A DNA stretch of 64,000 nt from Pseudoalteromonas sp. Scap06 (GCF_013394165.1 NZ_CP041330.1:3154501-3218500), one strand, 5' to 3'; counted from the stretch's first letter, positions 1 through 10,026 are shown. Notes: a model not told the origin generated them from the sequence alone. A program made the numbers and translations.

Positions 1-1580
1 CAAAAGATAAAACCACCGCATGGTGGATACCTGCTCGCGGTTGGAACCGTTATGAATATGTCTATAACACTACAGACTTACAAGATGCTGCACTTGTTCA
101 TACCCCTTTTACCTTTAAAAATGGTAACGGTGTACATGTCAGCATTCATGAAGCAGCTCTGGTAGATTATGCAGGGATGGTGCTTAACCAGCGTCGCCCA
201 GGTACGTTTAGTGCCGATTTAACACCGTGGTCTGATGGCATTGCGGTTAAGAAGCGCGGCGCATTCAATACTCCTTGGCGCACCATTCAAATAGGTGAGC
301 GAGCGATAGACTTAGTTAATTCAGATATTATTTTAAACCTGAATGAGCCAAATAAACTCGGTGATGTGTCGTGGGTTAAACCAGGTAAATATGTAGGTAT
401 TTGGTGGGGAATGCACATCAATGAAACAACTTGGGGCAGTGGAGAAAAACACGGTGCCACCACAAAAAATACTAAATACTATATGGACTTTGCCGCTGAG
501 TATGGCTTTGACGGCGTATTAGTTGAAGGTTGGAACACAGGTTGGGATGGCGACTGGTTTTATAATGGTGATGTATTTAGCTTTACTAAGCCTTATGACG
601 ATTTCGATATTGTAGCGCTTACACAGTACAGTAAAGAAAAAGGGGTGCAGTTAATTGGTCATCATGAAACCTCTGGCAATGTCAGCAATTATCGCGACCA
701 AATGGAAGATGCTTTTGCGCTTTATGAAAAATCGAATGTAAGCCAAATAAAAACTGGTTATGTGGCCGATGGTGCCAATATAAAACGCATAGATGAAAAC
801 GGCATTGCCCGCTTTGAATGGCATGACGGCCAATTTATGGTAAATGAATACTTACATAACATTAAACTTGCCGCTAAATACAAGCTAAGCATCAACACAC
901 ATGAACCAATAAAAGACACGGGTCTGCGCCGCACTTACCCTAACTGGATTGCCCGTGAAGGTGCGCGTGGTCAAGAGTTTAACGCATGGGGCACACCACC
1001 CAATCCACCAGAACACATTCCCATGCTTGCCTTTACGCGTATGCTGGCAGGACCAATGGACTTTACCCCTGGTATTTTTGATATGAGCTTTAATGGCTTA
1101 GGGGACGAGACAAATCGCCCACAAACAACACTAGCAAAGCAATTAGCATTGTATGTAGTAATGTACAGCCCAATTCAAATGGCGGCGGATTTACCACGGA
1201 ATTATTTAGCTAAACCCGATGCTTTTCAGTTCATTCAAGACGTACCAACCGATTGGCAGCAAAGTATTGCGCTTGATGGTGAAGTAGGCGACTTTATTGT
1301 ATTTGCACGCAAAGAGCGCAAGCGCGATAACTATTCAGGGAACGATTGGTACTTAGGTGCAGTGACTGACGAAAATGCCCGCACCATTGAGATTAAACTC
1401 GACTTTTTAGATAAAGATAAACAGTTTGAAGCGCAAATCTACCAAGACGGTAAAAACGCTGAGTGGAAGAACAATCCTTATGATTTAAGCATTGAAAAAC
1501 GCACTGTTACCGCAAGCGATAAGCTAACATTAAAATTGGCCACCAGTGGCGGTACAGCCATTCGTTTTAAAGCTCTCTAG
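1..1580 (+). CDS. Glycoside hydrolase family 97 alpha-glucosidase, 5' truncated by window edge
   Basis: The reading frame is open from base 3, so the start and N-terminal part lie outside the window; the ATG at 177 is internal. GH97 enzymes hydrolyse alpha-glucosidic (sometimes alpha-galactosidic) bonds, usually in the periplasm. Visible family signatures are HEAALVDYAGM just before base 177, GVLVEGWNTGWD (Glu codon 525-527), HHETSGN, THEP (Glu codon 903-905) and REGARGQE (Glu codons 957-959 and 975-977). The spacing of the last three Glu matches the acid, calcium ligand and base of SusB (E508, E526, E532). I therefore infer an inverting, SusB-like alpha-glucosidase. The C-terminal beta domain ends normally at TAG. 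Its operon partners are off the left edge. Confidence 0.93.
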   Translation, partial: KDKTTAWWIPARGWNRYEYVYNTTDLQDAALVHTPFTFKNGNGVHVSIHEAALVDYAGMVLNQRRPGTFSADLTPWSDGIAVKKRGAFNTPWRTIQIGERAIDLVNSDIILNLNEPNKLGDVSWVKPGKYVGIWWGMHINETTWGSGEKHGATTKNTKYYMDFAAEYGFDGVLVEGWNTGWDGDWFYNGDVFSFTKPYDDFDIVALTQYSKEKGVQLIGHHETSGNVSNYRDQMEDAFALYEKSNVSQIKTGYVADGANIKRIDENGIARFEWHDGQFMVNEYLHNIKLAAKYKLSINTHEPIKDTGLRRTYPNWIAREGARGQEFNAWGTPPNPPEHIPMLAFTRMLAGPMDFTPGIFDMSFNGLGDETNRPQTTLAKQLALYVVMYSPIQMAADLPRNYLAKPDAFQFIQDVPTDWQQSIALDGEVGDFIVFARKERKRDNYSGNDWYLGAVTDENARTIEIKLDFLDKDKQFEAQIYQDGKNAEWKNNPYDLSIEKRTVTASDKLTLKLATSGGTAIRFKAL

Positions 1581-1608
1581 TAGTTAATCTGAACTCTAGA
1601 TAATAAAT

Positions 1609-1650
1609 TAACGCTATCTGCAACCATGCAGATAGCGTTATTAGCTTGGA
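1609..1650. terminator. Bidirectional terminator hairpin between the GH97 gene and envZ
   Basis: A perfect 13-bp inverted repeat, 1609-1621 and 1628-1640, with a six-base loop, sits in the 60-base gap between two convergent genes. T-rich or A-rich flanks on both sides suit termination in either direction. It abuts the envZ stop codon at 1641. Confidence 0.75.
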
Positions 1651-2954
1651 TTAGTAACCTTTATTGGTAGGTATATTTGCGCACTTAAACCACCTTCAGG
1701 GCGATTAGAGAGCACCACCTTGCCGCCATGCATATCGATAATACGCTTAATAATTGCAAGGCCTAGGCCGCTACCTTCACTACCGCGAGCTGCATCACCT
1801 TGTTTAAACGGCTCAAACACAGACTCCAACTCGCTTTCAGGAATACCCGGACCACTATCGTTGACCGCAATAACCACATATTTTTTATTGGAATTAAAAT
1901 AACTGAGTACTTCAATATCACCCTCTGAGTAGCGTAGTGCATTTTCTATCATATTGGTCACTACTCGCTTAATCGCGACACTACTTATGGGAATTTTTCC
2001 AATATTAGGATTCGGTTTAAACGTGATCGCACGTTGATGCTTAAGCTCACTTTGTACGACTTCACCAAGGAGCGCATTAATATCTTCGCAGGTTTGTTCT
2101 TCACGTTTATGATGGCGTAAATATTCGATAAATTGATCGATAATGCCATTCATATCTTCAATATCGTAAATAATGCCTTCACGTAAATAATCATCTTCAT
2201 CAACCATCATTTCTGTGGCTAAACGAATACGCGTAAGCGGTGTGCGTAAATCATGAGAAACACCGGCCATAAGTAATCGACGGTCGTTTTCAAGGGCAGC
2301 AATACCTCGCGACATTTGATTAAAGGCGCGCGTTACCTCAATAACCTCGCTCGACCCTTGCTCTTGTAACTTGGTACTAAAGTCGCCTACCCCTACTTTT
2401 ATCGCAGCTTGTTGTAATGCTTTTAGTGGTCGGTTCAAATGCCTGGCAAATAACCAACCTCCTAGTACACTTAAAAAGCCGATACTAGAAAGATAAAAGG
2501 TTAAAAACTCAAGGTTACTTTCTTTAAATCCGGTGAGCGGCACTTTGACCCAATAACCCGGCGCCTGCGGGGCTTCTACCCAATAAATAAGCGGATCAGT
2601 TTGACTAATGCGCACCCGAGAAAAGCCATTTAATTGCTCAGACATACTACGCGATAGCCCAGAATACTCACGACTTTGGCCTAAACCATGACGCATAGCT
2701 TCACGCTGAGTCATTACTTCAATGCCGGTTATTTCAAAAAACTTCTCAGAGACTTCATCGGTGACTTCAACGCCATCTTCCCAATCAATAAACACGGTTT
2801 TAATTTGCTTAGCCAGCATTAAATTAACTTGTTCAATGGTGGGTTTAACCACATATAAACTTACCGTGACGTAGGAGACTATTTGGTTAATAAGCAACAA
2901 AGCGGCAACCAAAAATACGGTTTGTCCAAACGCACTACGCGGAAACATTCCCAT
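1641..2954 (-). CDS. envZ: EnvZ osmosensor histidine kinase
   Basis: Inner-membrane sensor kinase that phosphorylates OmpR. Order seen: transmembrane helix near residues 12-35, periplasmic loop, second helix near 150-170, HAMP linker ([10 protein letters not shown]), HisKA with the phospho-acceptor His234 in [14 protein letters not shown], then the ATPase domain with N box ([10 protein letters not shown]), G1 (DSGPGIPE) and G2 (GSGLGLAI). The length of 437 residues is normal. It lies five bases downstream of ompR in the same direction, the standard ompR-envZ operon. The start ATG also has a second Met two codons in. Assignment as EnvZ rather than another kinase rests on the OmpR partner and adjacent greB. 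Confidence 0.93.
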   Translation of the reverse strand: MGMFPRSAFGQTVFLVAALLLINQIVSYVTVSLYVVKPTIEQVNLMLAKQIKTVFIDWEDGVEVTDEVSEKFFEITGIEVMTQREAMRHGLGQSREYSGLSRSMSEQLNGFSRVRISQTDPLIYWVEAPQAPGYWVKVPLTGFKESNLEFLTFYLSSIGFLSVLGGWLFARHLNRPLKALQQAAIKVGVGDFSTKLQEQGSSEVIEVTRAFNQMSRGIAALENDRRLLMAGVSHDLRTPLTRIRLATEMMVDEDDYLREGIIYDIEDMNGIIDQFIEYLRHHKREEQTCEDINALLGEVVQSELKHQRAITFKPNPNIGKIPISSVAIKRVVTNMIENALRYSEGDIEVLSYFNSNKKYVVIAVNDSGPGIPESELESVFEPFKQGDAARGSEGSGLGLAIIKRIIDMHGGKVVLSNRPEGGLSAQIYLPIKVTNPS

Positions 2955-2959
2955 AATGA

Positions 2960-3679
2960 TTACTTTTCACCGTCAGGAACAAATACATAACCTAAACCCC
3001 ATACCGTTTGAATATAGCGTGGGTTAGCGGCATCGACTTCGATCATCCTACGAAGACGTGATACTTGAACATCAATACTGCGCTCAAGCGCACTGTAGTC
3101 TCGCCCTCTAGCTAAGTTCATTAATTTATCACGACTTAATGGCTCACGCGGATGAGACACTAACGCTTTTAGCACCGCAAATTCACCACTAGTGAGTGAC
3201 ACCGTGTTATCGCCTTCACTCATTTCGCGGGTGGCTAAATTTAGGGTAAATTTACCAAACGCAATTAAGTTCTCCTGCGCTGAAGGCGCCCCTGGTACTT
3301 CTTTTGATTGGCGACGTAAAATAGCTTTTATACGTGCTAATAGCTCGCGAGGGTTAAATGGTTTCGGAATATAATCGTCAGCGCCGAGTTCTAGGCCAAT
3401 AATGCGGTCTACTTCATCACCTTTGGCGGTAAGCATAACAATAGGGATTTGGTTTTCTTTTTGGCGTAAACGTCTACAAATAGAAAGCCCATCTTCGCCG
3501 GGCAGCATTAAATCAAGTACCATTAGATGAAAGTTTTCACGCTCAATTAGTCTATCCATTTGCTCTGAATCCGCAGCTGTTCTGACAATAAACCCTTGCT
3601 CTACCAAGTAGCGTTCCAGCAAACTACGCAAACGTTTATCGTCATCAACCACCAATACTTTTACTGTCTCTTGTCCCAT
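2960..3679 (-). CDS. ompR: OmpR response regulator
   Basis: DNA-binding response regulator controlled by EnvZ; in enterobacteria it regulates porins and other envelope genes. The receiver domain shows the acidic pair (VVDDD near residue 12), phospho-acceptor Asp56 in [12 protein letters not shown], the switch Thr (MLTAKG) and Lys (YIPKPFNP). The C-terminal winged helix ends in [14 protein letters not shown] and [16 protein letters not shown]. It has 239 residues, as in E. coli. It is first in the ompR-envZ operon and divergent from greB, an arrangement also found in E. coli. Confidence 0.96.
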   Translation of the reverse strand: MGQETVKVLVVDDDKRLRSLLERYLVEQGFIVRTAADSEQMDRLIERENFHLMVLDLMLPGEDGLSICRRLRQKENQIPIVMLTAKGDEVDRIIGLELGADDYIPKPFNPRELLARIKAILRRQSKEVPGAPSAQENLIAFGKFTLNLATREMSEGDNTVSLTSGEFAVLKALVSHPREPLSRDKLMNLARGRDYSALERSIDVQVSRLRRMIEVDAANPRYIQTVWGLGYVFVPDGEK

Positions 3680-3862
3680 AATTTGTTGCTTATTTTTATA
3701 ATTTATTAATCGTTAATATAAATGAAAAACTTAATAATAAAAAACTAATTAAGTGCTTAGATTGTTACTGAACATTTCAAATTCATTGATAGCTATTTTA
3801 TCTCGACAAGCTGCCTTTATTTTAATACCTTGCCACACATGAAGATTAAACAAGAACTCAGC

Positions 3863-4336
3863 GTGAAAACAAATTTAATTACTCGCGAAGGTTATTTACA
3901 ACTGCAGCAAGAACATGATCATCTTTGGAATGAAAAACGCCCAGAAGTAACTAAAATAGTGAGCTGGGCTGCTAGTCTAGGTGATCGCTCTGAAAACGCA
4001 GACTATCAGTACAACAAACGTTTACTACGCCAAATTGACCGTCGTGTTCGCTATTTACGAAAACGCATCCCCGATCTAAAAATTGTTGACTACTCACCCG
4101 TACAAGACGGCAAAGTTTTTTTTGGAGCGTGGGTAGAAATAGAAAACGAGGCCGGTGAGTGTAAAAATTTTAGAATTGTCGGCCCCGATGAAATTTATGA
4201 TCGCAACGACTATATTTCTATCGATTCACCAATGGCGCGAGCGCTATTAAAAAAACAAGTAGACGATGATTTTGAGGTCATGACTCCTCAAGGTGCTAAG
4301 CAGTGGTACGTAAATAACATTACCTATCAAAAATGA
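3863..4336 (+). CDS. greB: Transcription elongation factor GreB
   Basis: GreB binds the RNA polymerase secondary channel and stimulates transcript cleavage so that stalled complexes restart. The coiled-coil tip with its acidic residues (SLGDRSENADYQYNK) and the C-terminal domain (DYISIDSPMARALLKK) are both present. I chose the GTG at 3863 because the protein then begins VKTNLITREGY, which matches the E. coli N-terminus, giving 157 residues; an AAGAA sequence lies upstream. An in-frame ATG at 3839 and a TTG at 3830 would add 8 or 11 residues not typical of the family. It is divergent from ompR, as in E. coli. Confidence 0.95.
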   Translation: MKTNLITREGYLQLQQEHDHLWNEKRPEVTKIVSWAASLGDRSENADYQYNKRLLRQIDRRVRYLRKRIPDLKIVDYSPVQDGKVFFGAWVEIENEAGECKNFRIVGPDEIYDRNDYISIDSPMARALLKKQVDDDFEVMTPQGAKQWYVNNITYQK

Positions 4337-4460
4337 CATCGCTTAGTTTTGATTCAGATCACATTAACTTTTTATTGTTTATATTATCTGAGTAAGCTAT
4401 AACTAAAGTTACTCAAGTAATGTTGTATTAACTTGAGAGTAGTTAATTAAGGTCACCATT

Positions 4461-4766
4461 ATGTCAAACATAACAGCGCGCATATTACAAAATGCTCTCG
4501 TGTTTGCACTCTTCATGAGTGTGAGTTTGACATTGCATGGCGCACCTAAAAATAACAAACTTGATGCTGGTTTTGCTCCAGCTGAATTTATTGTTTGTGA
4601 CTCCCCTGACCAAGCAAACCTCGACACCGATATAGATTCTCTTGATGGTGTTATTGCGCTTAGAGAAATCCAACCACTTTCTTTAGCGTTTTTCTTTCAT
4701 TATGAAAGTCGATTTTTAGCCACTGCCTACAGTAATGCAAACCCGCGAGCGCCACCCGTTATTTAA
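4461..4766 (+). CDS. Small putative exported protein, unknown function
   Basis: A 101-residue protein with an AAGG ribosome site eight bases before its ATG. The N-terminus has a hydrophobic stretch (NALVFALFMSVSLTL) followed by GAPKN, which fits a signal peptide or membrane anchor. The rest is acidic, with one Cys and a C-terminal NPRAPPVI tail. I do not recognise a family. It sits between greB and the CBS-domain gene, all on the same strand, so it may share a transcript with the latter. The good ribosome site and position make it likely to be real. Confidence 0.6.
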   Translation: MSNITARILQNALVFALFMSVSLTLHGAPKNNKLDAGFAPAEFIVCDSPDQANLDTDIDSLDGVIALREIQPLSLAFFFHYESRFLATAYSNANPRAPPVI

Positions 4767-4826
4767 TTTAATAACTTGCTTTTAAACATTATTAAATTTT
4801 TATAACTATTTATTTAGGTGGATATT

Positions 4827-5405
4827 ATGTCTAACTTTAAAGAACTCCGTACCCAAGACATTTCGCATGGCACTATTGCTGATACTTTTACTAATGAGGC
4901 TGTGATTGATTTAACCTCTCCAGCAACACGTATAGTAACTAGCTTTACTCAAACAAGTCCTATGCGCGCAGCGTTTGATACAACCATTGAACAAGCATCA
5001 AAACAGTTAAATGCTCAGCCCTCTGATTTTATTTTAGTGACTGACGAACAACAAAAACTAATTGGTATTGTCGCAAGTGCTGATTTACAAAGCTCAAAAA
5101 TCATGATTTTATCGCAGCGTTTAGGCTTGCCTCGTAGTGAAATTAGCTTACGCTATTTAATGACACCGCTGAGTAATTTAATGGGTGTAAGTATGAAAAG
5201 CTTAAGCTATTCATGTATCGGTGATGCACTGCAAACTATGGAGCATCATGGCGCTATGTTTATATTAGTTACTGCGGCTAATAATGAAATAAGTGGTTTA
5301 ATTTCAGCACGCGATATAGCACGTAAGCTGCAAATTCCTGTTCATATTAGCCCAATAGCGCACACATTTAGTGAAGTACTCGAAAGTGTAGAGCACCCTC
5401 ACTAA
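4827..5405 (+). CDS. CBS-domain pair protein
   Basis: A soluble protein of 192 residues made of two CBS motifs, roughly residues 30-95 and 110-175. The first is SPMRAAFDTTIEQASKQL...DFILVTDEQQKLIGIVASADL and the second YLMTPLSN...GDALQTMEHHGAMFILVTAANNEISGLISARDI. CBS pairs usually bind adenine nucleotides or S-adenosylmethionine and act as sensors. No catalytic domain is attached, so the partner is unknown. The start is the ATG at 4827, because AGGTGG at 4816-4821 is a good ribosome site; the GTG at 4818 overlaps that site. A clear terminator follows. Confidence 0.85.
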   Translation: MSNFKELRTQDISHGTIADTFTNEAVIDLTSPATRIVTSFTQTSPMRAAFDTTIEQASKQLNAQPSDFILVTDEQQKLIGIVASADLQSSKIMILSQRLGLPRSEISLRYLMTPLSNLMGVSMKSLSYSCIGDALQTMEHHGAMFILVTAANNEISGLISARDIARKLQIPVHISPIAHTFSEVLESVEHPH

Positions 5406-5435
5406 ATCCGCTTTTTATTGCCCCAGCAATGGCAT

Positions 5436-5473
5436 CTTAAAGCAAGTAAAATAGCTTGCTTTAAGAGCTTTTT
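5436..5473 (+). terminator. Rho-independent terminator after the CBS gene
   Basis: CTTAAAGCAAG at 5436-5446 pairs perfectly with CTTGCTTTAAG at 5455-5465 around an eight-base loop, followed by a T run at 5469-5473. It separates the CBS gene from tex. Confidence 0.8.
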
Positions 5474-5561
5474 ATTACCCTCCCCTGTGATATTATTCAA
5501 GACATTGACGCATCAGTTAACTTTTTAGCTGGTCTTATTTTTTGTATTAAAAGGTTTTTGC

Positions 5562-7886
5562 ATGAGCGATATCTCTGCACGTTTAGCAACGGAGCTAAAT
5601 GCACAGCAGCAACAAGTGGTTGCAGCAACAAAGTTACTTGATGAAGGCGCAACCGTCCCCTTTATTGCCCGTTACAGAAAAGAAGTGACCGGTGGATTAG
5701 ATGACACCCAACTACGCCTTCTAGAACAACGTTTATCTTATTTGCGTGAACTTGAAGAGCGTCGTGGATTTATCCTGTCGACGATAGAATCACAAAATAA
5801 GCTTAGTGCTGAATTAGCGGCTGATATTAAAGCTGCACAAAGTAAAACCGAACTAGAAGACTTATATTTACCTTATAAAGCAAAGCGCCGCACTAAAGGT
5901 CAAATAGCTATTGAAGCCGGTTTAGAACCACTAGCTGATGCGTTATTTAACGATCCAATGCTTGACCCAGACGCTGAGGCTGCAAAATTTATTAATGCCG
6001 AAAAAGCGATTGTCGATACTAAAGCAGCGCTTGATGGTGCTAAGTTTATTTTGATGGAGCGCTTTGCTGAAGACGCTAAATTACTCGCTAAATTTAGAAG
6101 TCATATTAGTCAAAATGGAGCGATTGAAAGTAAACTTATTGATGGCCAAGAACAAGCGGGGGCTAAATACCGAGACTACTTTGAACATCAAGAACCATTA
6201 AAAAAAGTCCCCTCGCATCGAGCATTAGCCATGCTAAGAGCACGTAACGAAGGTATTTTACAGTTAACTATTAATCCTGAGCCTAACGCTGAAAACCCAG
6301 CGCAATTGTGTGCACAGATGATCAGCGATCATTACCGCCTAGATATTAAAAACAAACCTGCCAGCGCTTGGTTATTAACTGTAGTGCAATGGGCGTGGAA
6401 AATTAAGCTTGGATTACATTTAGAAAATGAATTTTTAGCCGCAATGCGTGAAAAAGCCGAAACCGGTGCCATTGATGTATTTGCTAAAAACTTAAAAGAC
6501 TTATTAATGGCAGCCCCTGCTGGCCCTCGCACTACGTTAGGCTTAGATCCTGGTTTACGTACCGGTTGTAAAATTGCCGTGGTTGATAGCACAGGTAAGC
6601 TGCTTGCTACCCAAACGATTTTCCCACATGCACCACAAAATCATTGGGATAAATCATTACGCACGCTCGAGCAATTATGTCGCCAGCATAAAGTTGAGCT
6701 CATTGCGATTGGTAACGGTACCGCTTCTCGCGAATCAGATAAACTAGTTGGCGAGCTTATCAAAGCCAATACTGAGCTTAAACTAAATAAAATCATGGTC
6801 AGTGAGGCCGGCGCTTCGGTTTACTCCGCTTCTGAGTTCGCTGCTAATGAATTTCCAAATTTAGATGTATCTTTACGTGGTGCCGTATCTATTGCACGTC
6901 GCCTTCAAGATCCATTGGCTGAGCTGGTTAAAATAGAGCCTAAGTCTATTGGTGTAGGCCAATATCAACATGATGTATCACAAAGCCAACTAGGACAAAG
7001 CCTAATCTCAGTGGTAGAAGACTGTGTAAACAGTGTGGGTGTTGATTTAAATATGGCCTCTGTACCTTTGCTTGCACGTGTTTCTGGTTTAAACAAAACC
7101 TTAGCGCAAAATATTGTAAGCTACCGTGATACAAATGGGTCATTTACAAAACGTAGTCAGTTGAAAAAAGTAGAGCGCTTAGGGCCAAAAGCATTTGAAC
7201 AAGCAGCCGGCTTTTTACGCATTAACAATGGCAGCGATCCACTAGACAACTCATCAGTTCACCCTGAAGCATACCCTATCGTTAAGCGTATTTGTGAGCA
7301 CAATCAGGTAGACGTAAATAACCTCATTGGTAACAAAGAGTTTTTAAATAAGCTCGCTGCAAATGACTATATTGACGATAAATTTGGTCTGCCTACCGTG
7401 ACCGATATTATTAGCGAACTTGATAAGCCAGGTCGTGATCCGCGCCCTGAATTTAAAACTGCTGAGTTTAAAGCAGGCGTTGAAAAAATTAGTGATTTAA
7501 AACCAGGCATGATTTTAGAAGGCGTGGTATCGAACGTAGCTAATTTTGGCGCATTTGTGGATGTTGGTGTCCATCAAGATGGACTAGTGCATATTTCGGC
7601 TATTACTAATAAGTTTATTTCAGACCCACGAGAAGTGGTTAAAGCTGGTGACATCGTTAAAGTGAAAGTGGTTGAAGTTGACGCTGCACGTAAACGTATT
7701 AGCTTTACCATGCGCCTAGATGACGAGATAGACACTAGCAATAAAGCTGCCCCTGCGGCGGTGCAAAAGCCACGTGGCAACAATGCAAACCAATCGCGAG
7801 CGCCCAAACCTAAGCGCGACACAGGCAATGCCATGATGGGAAATGCGTTTGCTGATGCCTTTGCAAATGCGAAAGTGAAAAAATAA
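5562..7886 (+). CDS. tex: Tex family RNA-binding transcription accessory protein
   Basis: Tex (YhgF in E. coli) is a cytoplasmic nucleic-acid-binding protein related to eukaryotic Spt6 and thought to act in transcription. The 774 residues are normal. Seen in order: helical N-terminal region with [17 protein letters not shown], a YqgF-like domain beginning near residue 325 ([14 protein letters not shown]), helix-hairpin-helix motifs ([36 protein letters not shown]), and an S1 domain from about residue 648 ([16 protein letters not shown]). A basic Pro/Ala/Asn-rich tail follows. Two extra genes lie between it and greB compared with the E. coli greB-yhgF pair. Confidence 0.96.
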   Translation: MSDISARLATELNAQQQQVVAATKLLDEGATVPFIARYRKEVTGGLDDTQLRLLEQRLSYLRELEERRGFILSTIESQNKLSAELAADIKAAQSKTELEDLYLPYKAKRRTKGQIAIEAGLEPLADALFNDPMLDPDAEAAKFINAEKAIVDTKAALDGAKFILMERFAEDAKLLAKFRSHISQNGAIESKLIDGQEQAGAKYRDYFEHQEPLKKVPSHRALAMLRARNEGILQLTINPEPNAENPAQLCAQMISDHYRLDIKNKPASAWLLTVVQWAWKIKLGLHLENEFLAAMREKAETGAIDVFAKNLKDLLMAAPAGPRTTLGLDPGLRTGCKIAVVDSTGKLLATQTIFPHAPQNHWDKSLRTLEQLCRQHKVELIAIGNGTASRESDKLVGELIKANTELKLNKIMVSEAGASVYSASEFAANEFPNLDVSLRGAVSIARRLQDPLAELVKIEPKSIGVGQYQHDVSQSQLGQSLISVVEDCVNSVGVDLNMASVPLLARVSGLNKTLAQNIVSYRDTNGSFTKRSQLKKVERLGPKAFEQAAGFLRINNGSDPLDNSSVHPEAYPIVKRICEHNQVDVNNLIGNKEFLNKLAANDYIDDKFGLPTVTDIISELDKPGRDPRPEFKTAEFKAGVEKISDLKPGMILEGVVSNVANFGAFVDVGVHQDGLVHISAITNKFISDPREVVKAGDIVKVKVVEVDAARKRISFTMRLDDEIDTSNKAAPAAVQKPRGNNANQSRAPKPKRDTGNAMMGNAFADAFANAKVKK

Positions 7887-7897
7887 AATGACCCCAT

Positions 7898-7923
7898 AAA
7901 AAAACCGCTTAGGCGGTTTTTTT
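7898..7923. terminator. Bidirectional terminator after tex
   Basis: CCGC at 7905-7908 and GCGG at 7913-7916 with a TTAG loop are flanked by seven A bases on the left and seven T bases on the right. The stem is symmetric, so it can terminate tex and also the opposite-strand gene that ends at 7949. Confidence 0.9.
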
Positions 7924-7948
7924 ATGGCTATTAAATATAAGGTTTAGT

Positions 7949-8806
7949 TTAAATTTGTGCTGAGAATTGGCTTTGAGTCGCAGGTGATGTGGCCAGTTGA
8001 TAAAAACTAGCAATGCGCCCAGCACGCGCTTCTACTTCAACATCACGCGATTGCTCTTCGCTTTTAGCAGTTTTTACTTCTGAACTTTCACTGTTAGAAA
8101 ACGACGCACTGACTCTGCTTTTATCTTCGCTGCTATCTTCGTCATCAGCTGAAGCTAACTCAGCTTGTGCTGCGGCTATCTTTTGAGTGGCATCTGCCGC
8201 AATTGCCCTATCGGCACCTGAAGGCTCAGCCGGCGCGAGTGCTGCAGCACGTACCGTTTGCATTTTTTCAATAGTTGCTTGAGGGTCGCCATTGATAACC
8301 CCAACATCTATCGGTACTTCACCACCTACCGCATAGTTAGTACCATCGGGCCCTCTTTGATATTCGTAGCTAGGAGAGCCCGCATATTGTCCACCCACAG
8401 CGGCATGCGCTTGCTCATGTGTTCGTACTTCAGTGTCGCGCGCTTTAAGTTCTTTAATTTGCTGTAATTCTTGCTCAAGTTGCAGTTCTTCTTGCTCACT
8501 AACTTCTTCTGCAGCTTGTTGTTTTTCTTGCTCGGCATTATCTTGATCGCTATCAGCATTGCCTTCGCGTTGCGCAATCGTTTTATCGTCTGCAATTTTG
8601 CCACTCGCATTGTAGGTTGAGCTGTCGCTATTTCCTGGCAGTTTGGCTTTTTCTGCATCACTTTGAGCTTTGTTTTCGGTGCTACCAGCGGTGTTCGCAG
8701 CGGCTGGGGGAATGACTTCACGTAGCTGGTTGTCACGCCGAGCAGTCTCCGTATAAACATTTGCGGTGTTTATATTAATAGACGGAAACGGCGTGACAAT
8801 ATTCAT
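7949..8806 (-). CDS. Putative metalloprotease, CJM1_0395/SprA-related family
   Basis: A 285-residue protein with no signal peptide. The middle (about residues 125-205) is the conserved part and contains HEQAHAAVGGQYAG, a HExxH zinc-protease motif, then YQRGPDGTNYAVGGEVPIDV and a run of VRAAALAPAEPSGADR. Both ends are low-complexity, acidic and Gln/Glu-rich, with a probable coiled coil before the motif. Families with this core are annotated as putative metalloproteases; I know of no proven substrate. Its neighbour, six bases upstream in the same direction, resembles the ends of flagellar rod/hook proteins, so a flagellum-linked role is possible but only inferred. Confidence 0.75.
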   Translation of the reverse strand: MNIVTPFPSININTANVYTETARRDNQLREVIPPAAANTAGSTENKAQSDAEKAKLPGNSDSSTYNASGKIADDKTIAQREGNADSDQDNAEQEKQQAAEEVSEQEELQLEQELQQIKELKARDTEVRTHEQAHAAVGGQYAGSPSYEYQRGPDGTNYAVGGEVPIDVGVINGDPQATIEKMQTVRAAALAPAEPSGADRAIAADATQKIAAAQAELASADDEDSSEDKSRVSASFSNSESSEVKTAKSEEQSRDVEVEARAGRIASFYQLATSPATQSQFSAQI

Positions 8807-8812
8807 GAGAAA

Positions 8813-9121
8813 TTACACTTTAATATCAACTAAAGTGCCTAATACGTCATCTGCAGTTTGGATAGATTGCGTGTTTGCCTTAGCATTAAACTCTTCAACT
8901 TTTAAGTTTACTAACGCATCATCAATTCGTGCAGGTTGAGATACTGGCGCGGTGACTGCTTCTTCAGGGCGAGCGGCCGTTAATTGACGTTGCTGCGCTA
9001 GTTGAGAGTCGTCTTGCTGCTCTATGCTGGCACGATTAATCTCAGCGCTGGCTTTTTCAATTCCTTGGCTGGCTCTATTAAACCCTTCAACACCACTATT
9101 GAATACAGATCCTATTGGCAT
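8813..9121 (-). CDS. Small protein resembling flagellar rod/hook termini
   Basis: A 102-residue protein. The first 40 residues (GSVFNSGVEGFNRASQGIEK...INRAS) resemble the N-terminal helix of flagellar axial proteins. The last 25 (EFNAKANTQSIQTADDVLGT then LVDIKV) closely resemble the C-terminal helix of FlgC/FlgE/FlgG-type proteins. Between them is a short disordered linker in place of the usual large domains. No other flagellar gene is in the window. It has an AGG-type ribosome site and is followed six bases later by the HExxH gene, suggesting co-expression. Exact role unknown; assignment to the axial family is from motif similarity only. Confidence 0.65.
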   Translation of the reverse strand: MPIGSVFNSGVEGFNRASQGIEKASAEINRASIEQQDDSQLAQQRQLTAARPEEAVTAPVSQPARIDDALVNLKVEEFNAKANTQSIQTADDVLGTLVDIKV

Positions 9122-9213
9122 AATAATAAACCTCCAGCAAATAAATATTGTTTAATTATCGCTCAAAAATCACGCAAAATAAAGCTTTAAACCGCAGTAA
9201 TCATGGCTTTGCT

Positions 9214-9951
9214 TCAAAGCATTGATTTAACGGCAGATAAAAATTCACTTTTATGAGAAATAAAAGGCGCATGTGATGCTTTGTCTATCACTTCGTATTC
9301 AAAGTCAGCATTAAGTGCCACCATTTTCTCAATGGCCCGATAAGGAACGAGAGAGTCTAAGCGTCCAAAAATGCCGCGAAGAGTCACTGGACATTGAGCA
9401 AATAATTCGCGTAAATCTTCATTTTTCAGTATGTCTAGCCCTGCACTTAAAGCCTCGTTATTCGGAGGCGGTGACTGACTCAATAACTGCTTTAACTGTT
9501 TTACATCATCGCGAGCCGACTCACTGCCCATTGCCTGAATTGCCAAAAAGCGCTCTATCGTTTTTGAACGCTCTTGCAACAACTGCTCTTTGAACTGTGT
9601 TAATACTTTAGGCTTAATGCCAGCCCATGGTAATTGCTCTGCAAAAAAGGGCGTTGAGGCAACTAAAATGACTTTTGATACTTTTTCAGGCCAATGTTTG
9701 GCAATATAAATAGCAAACAACCCACCTAAAGACCATCCCATTAGCACCGATTGTGGCTTTAACTGCTCACTCACCTGCTTTGCAGCATCGTGTAATGTAT
9801 ATGGGCTTAAAGAGGCGTTATTATCACCATAACCGGGTAAATCCAAACAGCGCACTTTACCTGAATATAAAAACTCTAATTCTGGTTTTATTAACTGCCA
9901 CACACCTTGGCTCATTCCCCAACCATGTAACAACACACATTCATTTTGCAT
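9214..9951 (-). CDS. bioH: BioH, pimeloyl-ACP methyl ester carboxylesterase
   Basis: BioH removes the methyl group from pimeloyl-ACP methyl ester to release the biotin precursor. It is a cytoplasmic alpha/beta hydrolase of 245 residues. The oxyanion region HGWGM near residue 9, nucleophile Ser74 in MGWSLGGL, Asp in FGRLDSLVP and His in KASHAPFISH form the expected triad. It is divergent from comF, as bioH is from the ComF-like gene gntX in E. coli, which supports the specific name over a generic hydrolase. The rest of the biotin operon is not here. Confidence 0.92.
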   Translation of the reverse strand: MQNECVLLHGWGMSQGVWQLIKPELEFLYSGKVRCLDLPGYGDNNASLSPYTLHDAAKQVSEQLKPQSVLMGWSLGGLFAIYIAKHWPEKVSKVILVASTPFFAEQLPWAGIKPKVLTQFKEQLLQERSKTIERFLAIQAMGSESARDDVKQLKQLLSQSPPPNNEALSAGLDILKNEDLRELFAQCPVTLRGIFGRLDSLVPYRAIEKMVALNADFEYEVIDKASHAPFISHKSEFLSAVKSML

Positions 9952-10026
9952 ATTTGCCTAACCTTAACCAAACTTGAGTTCTATGATAGCGCTTTAAAAG
10001 GAGTTTGTAATGAGGATCATCAGCGA

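Noticed and set aside
9946..10026. TTG-initiated N-terminal extension of comF overlapping bioH
   Set aside because: The ATG at 10027 has a better ribosome site and matches the family N-terminus.
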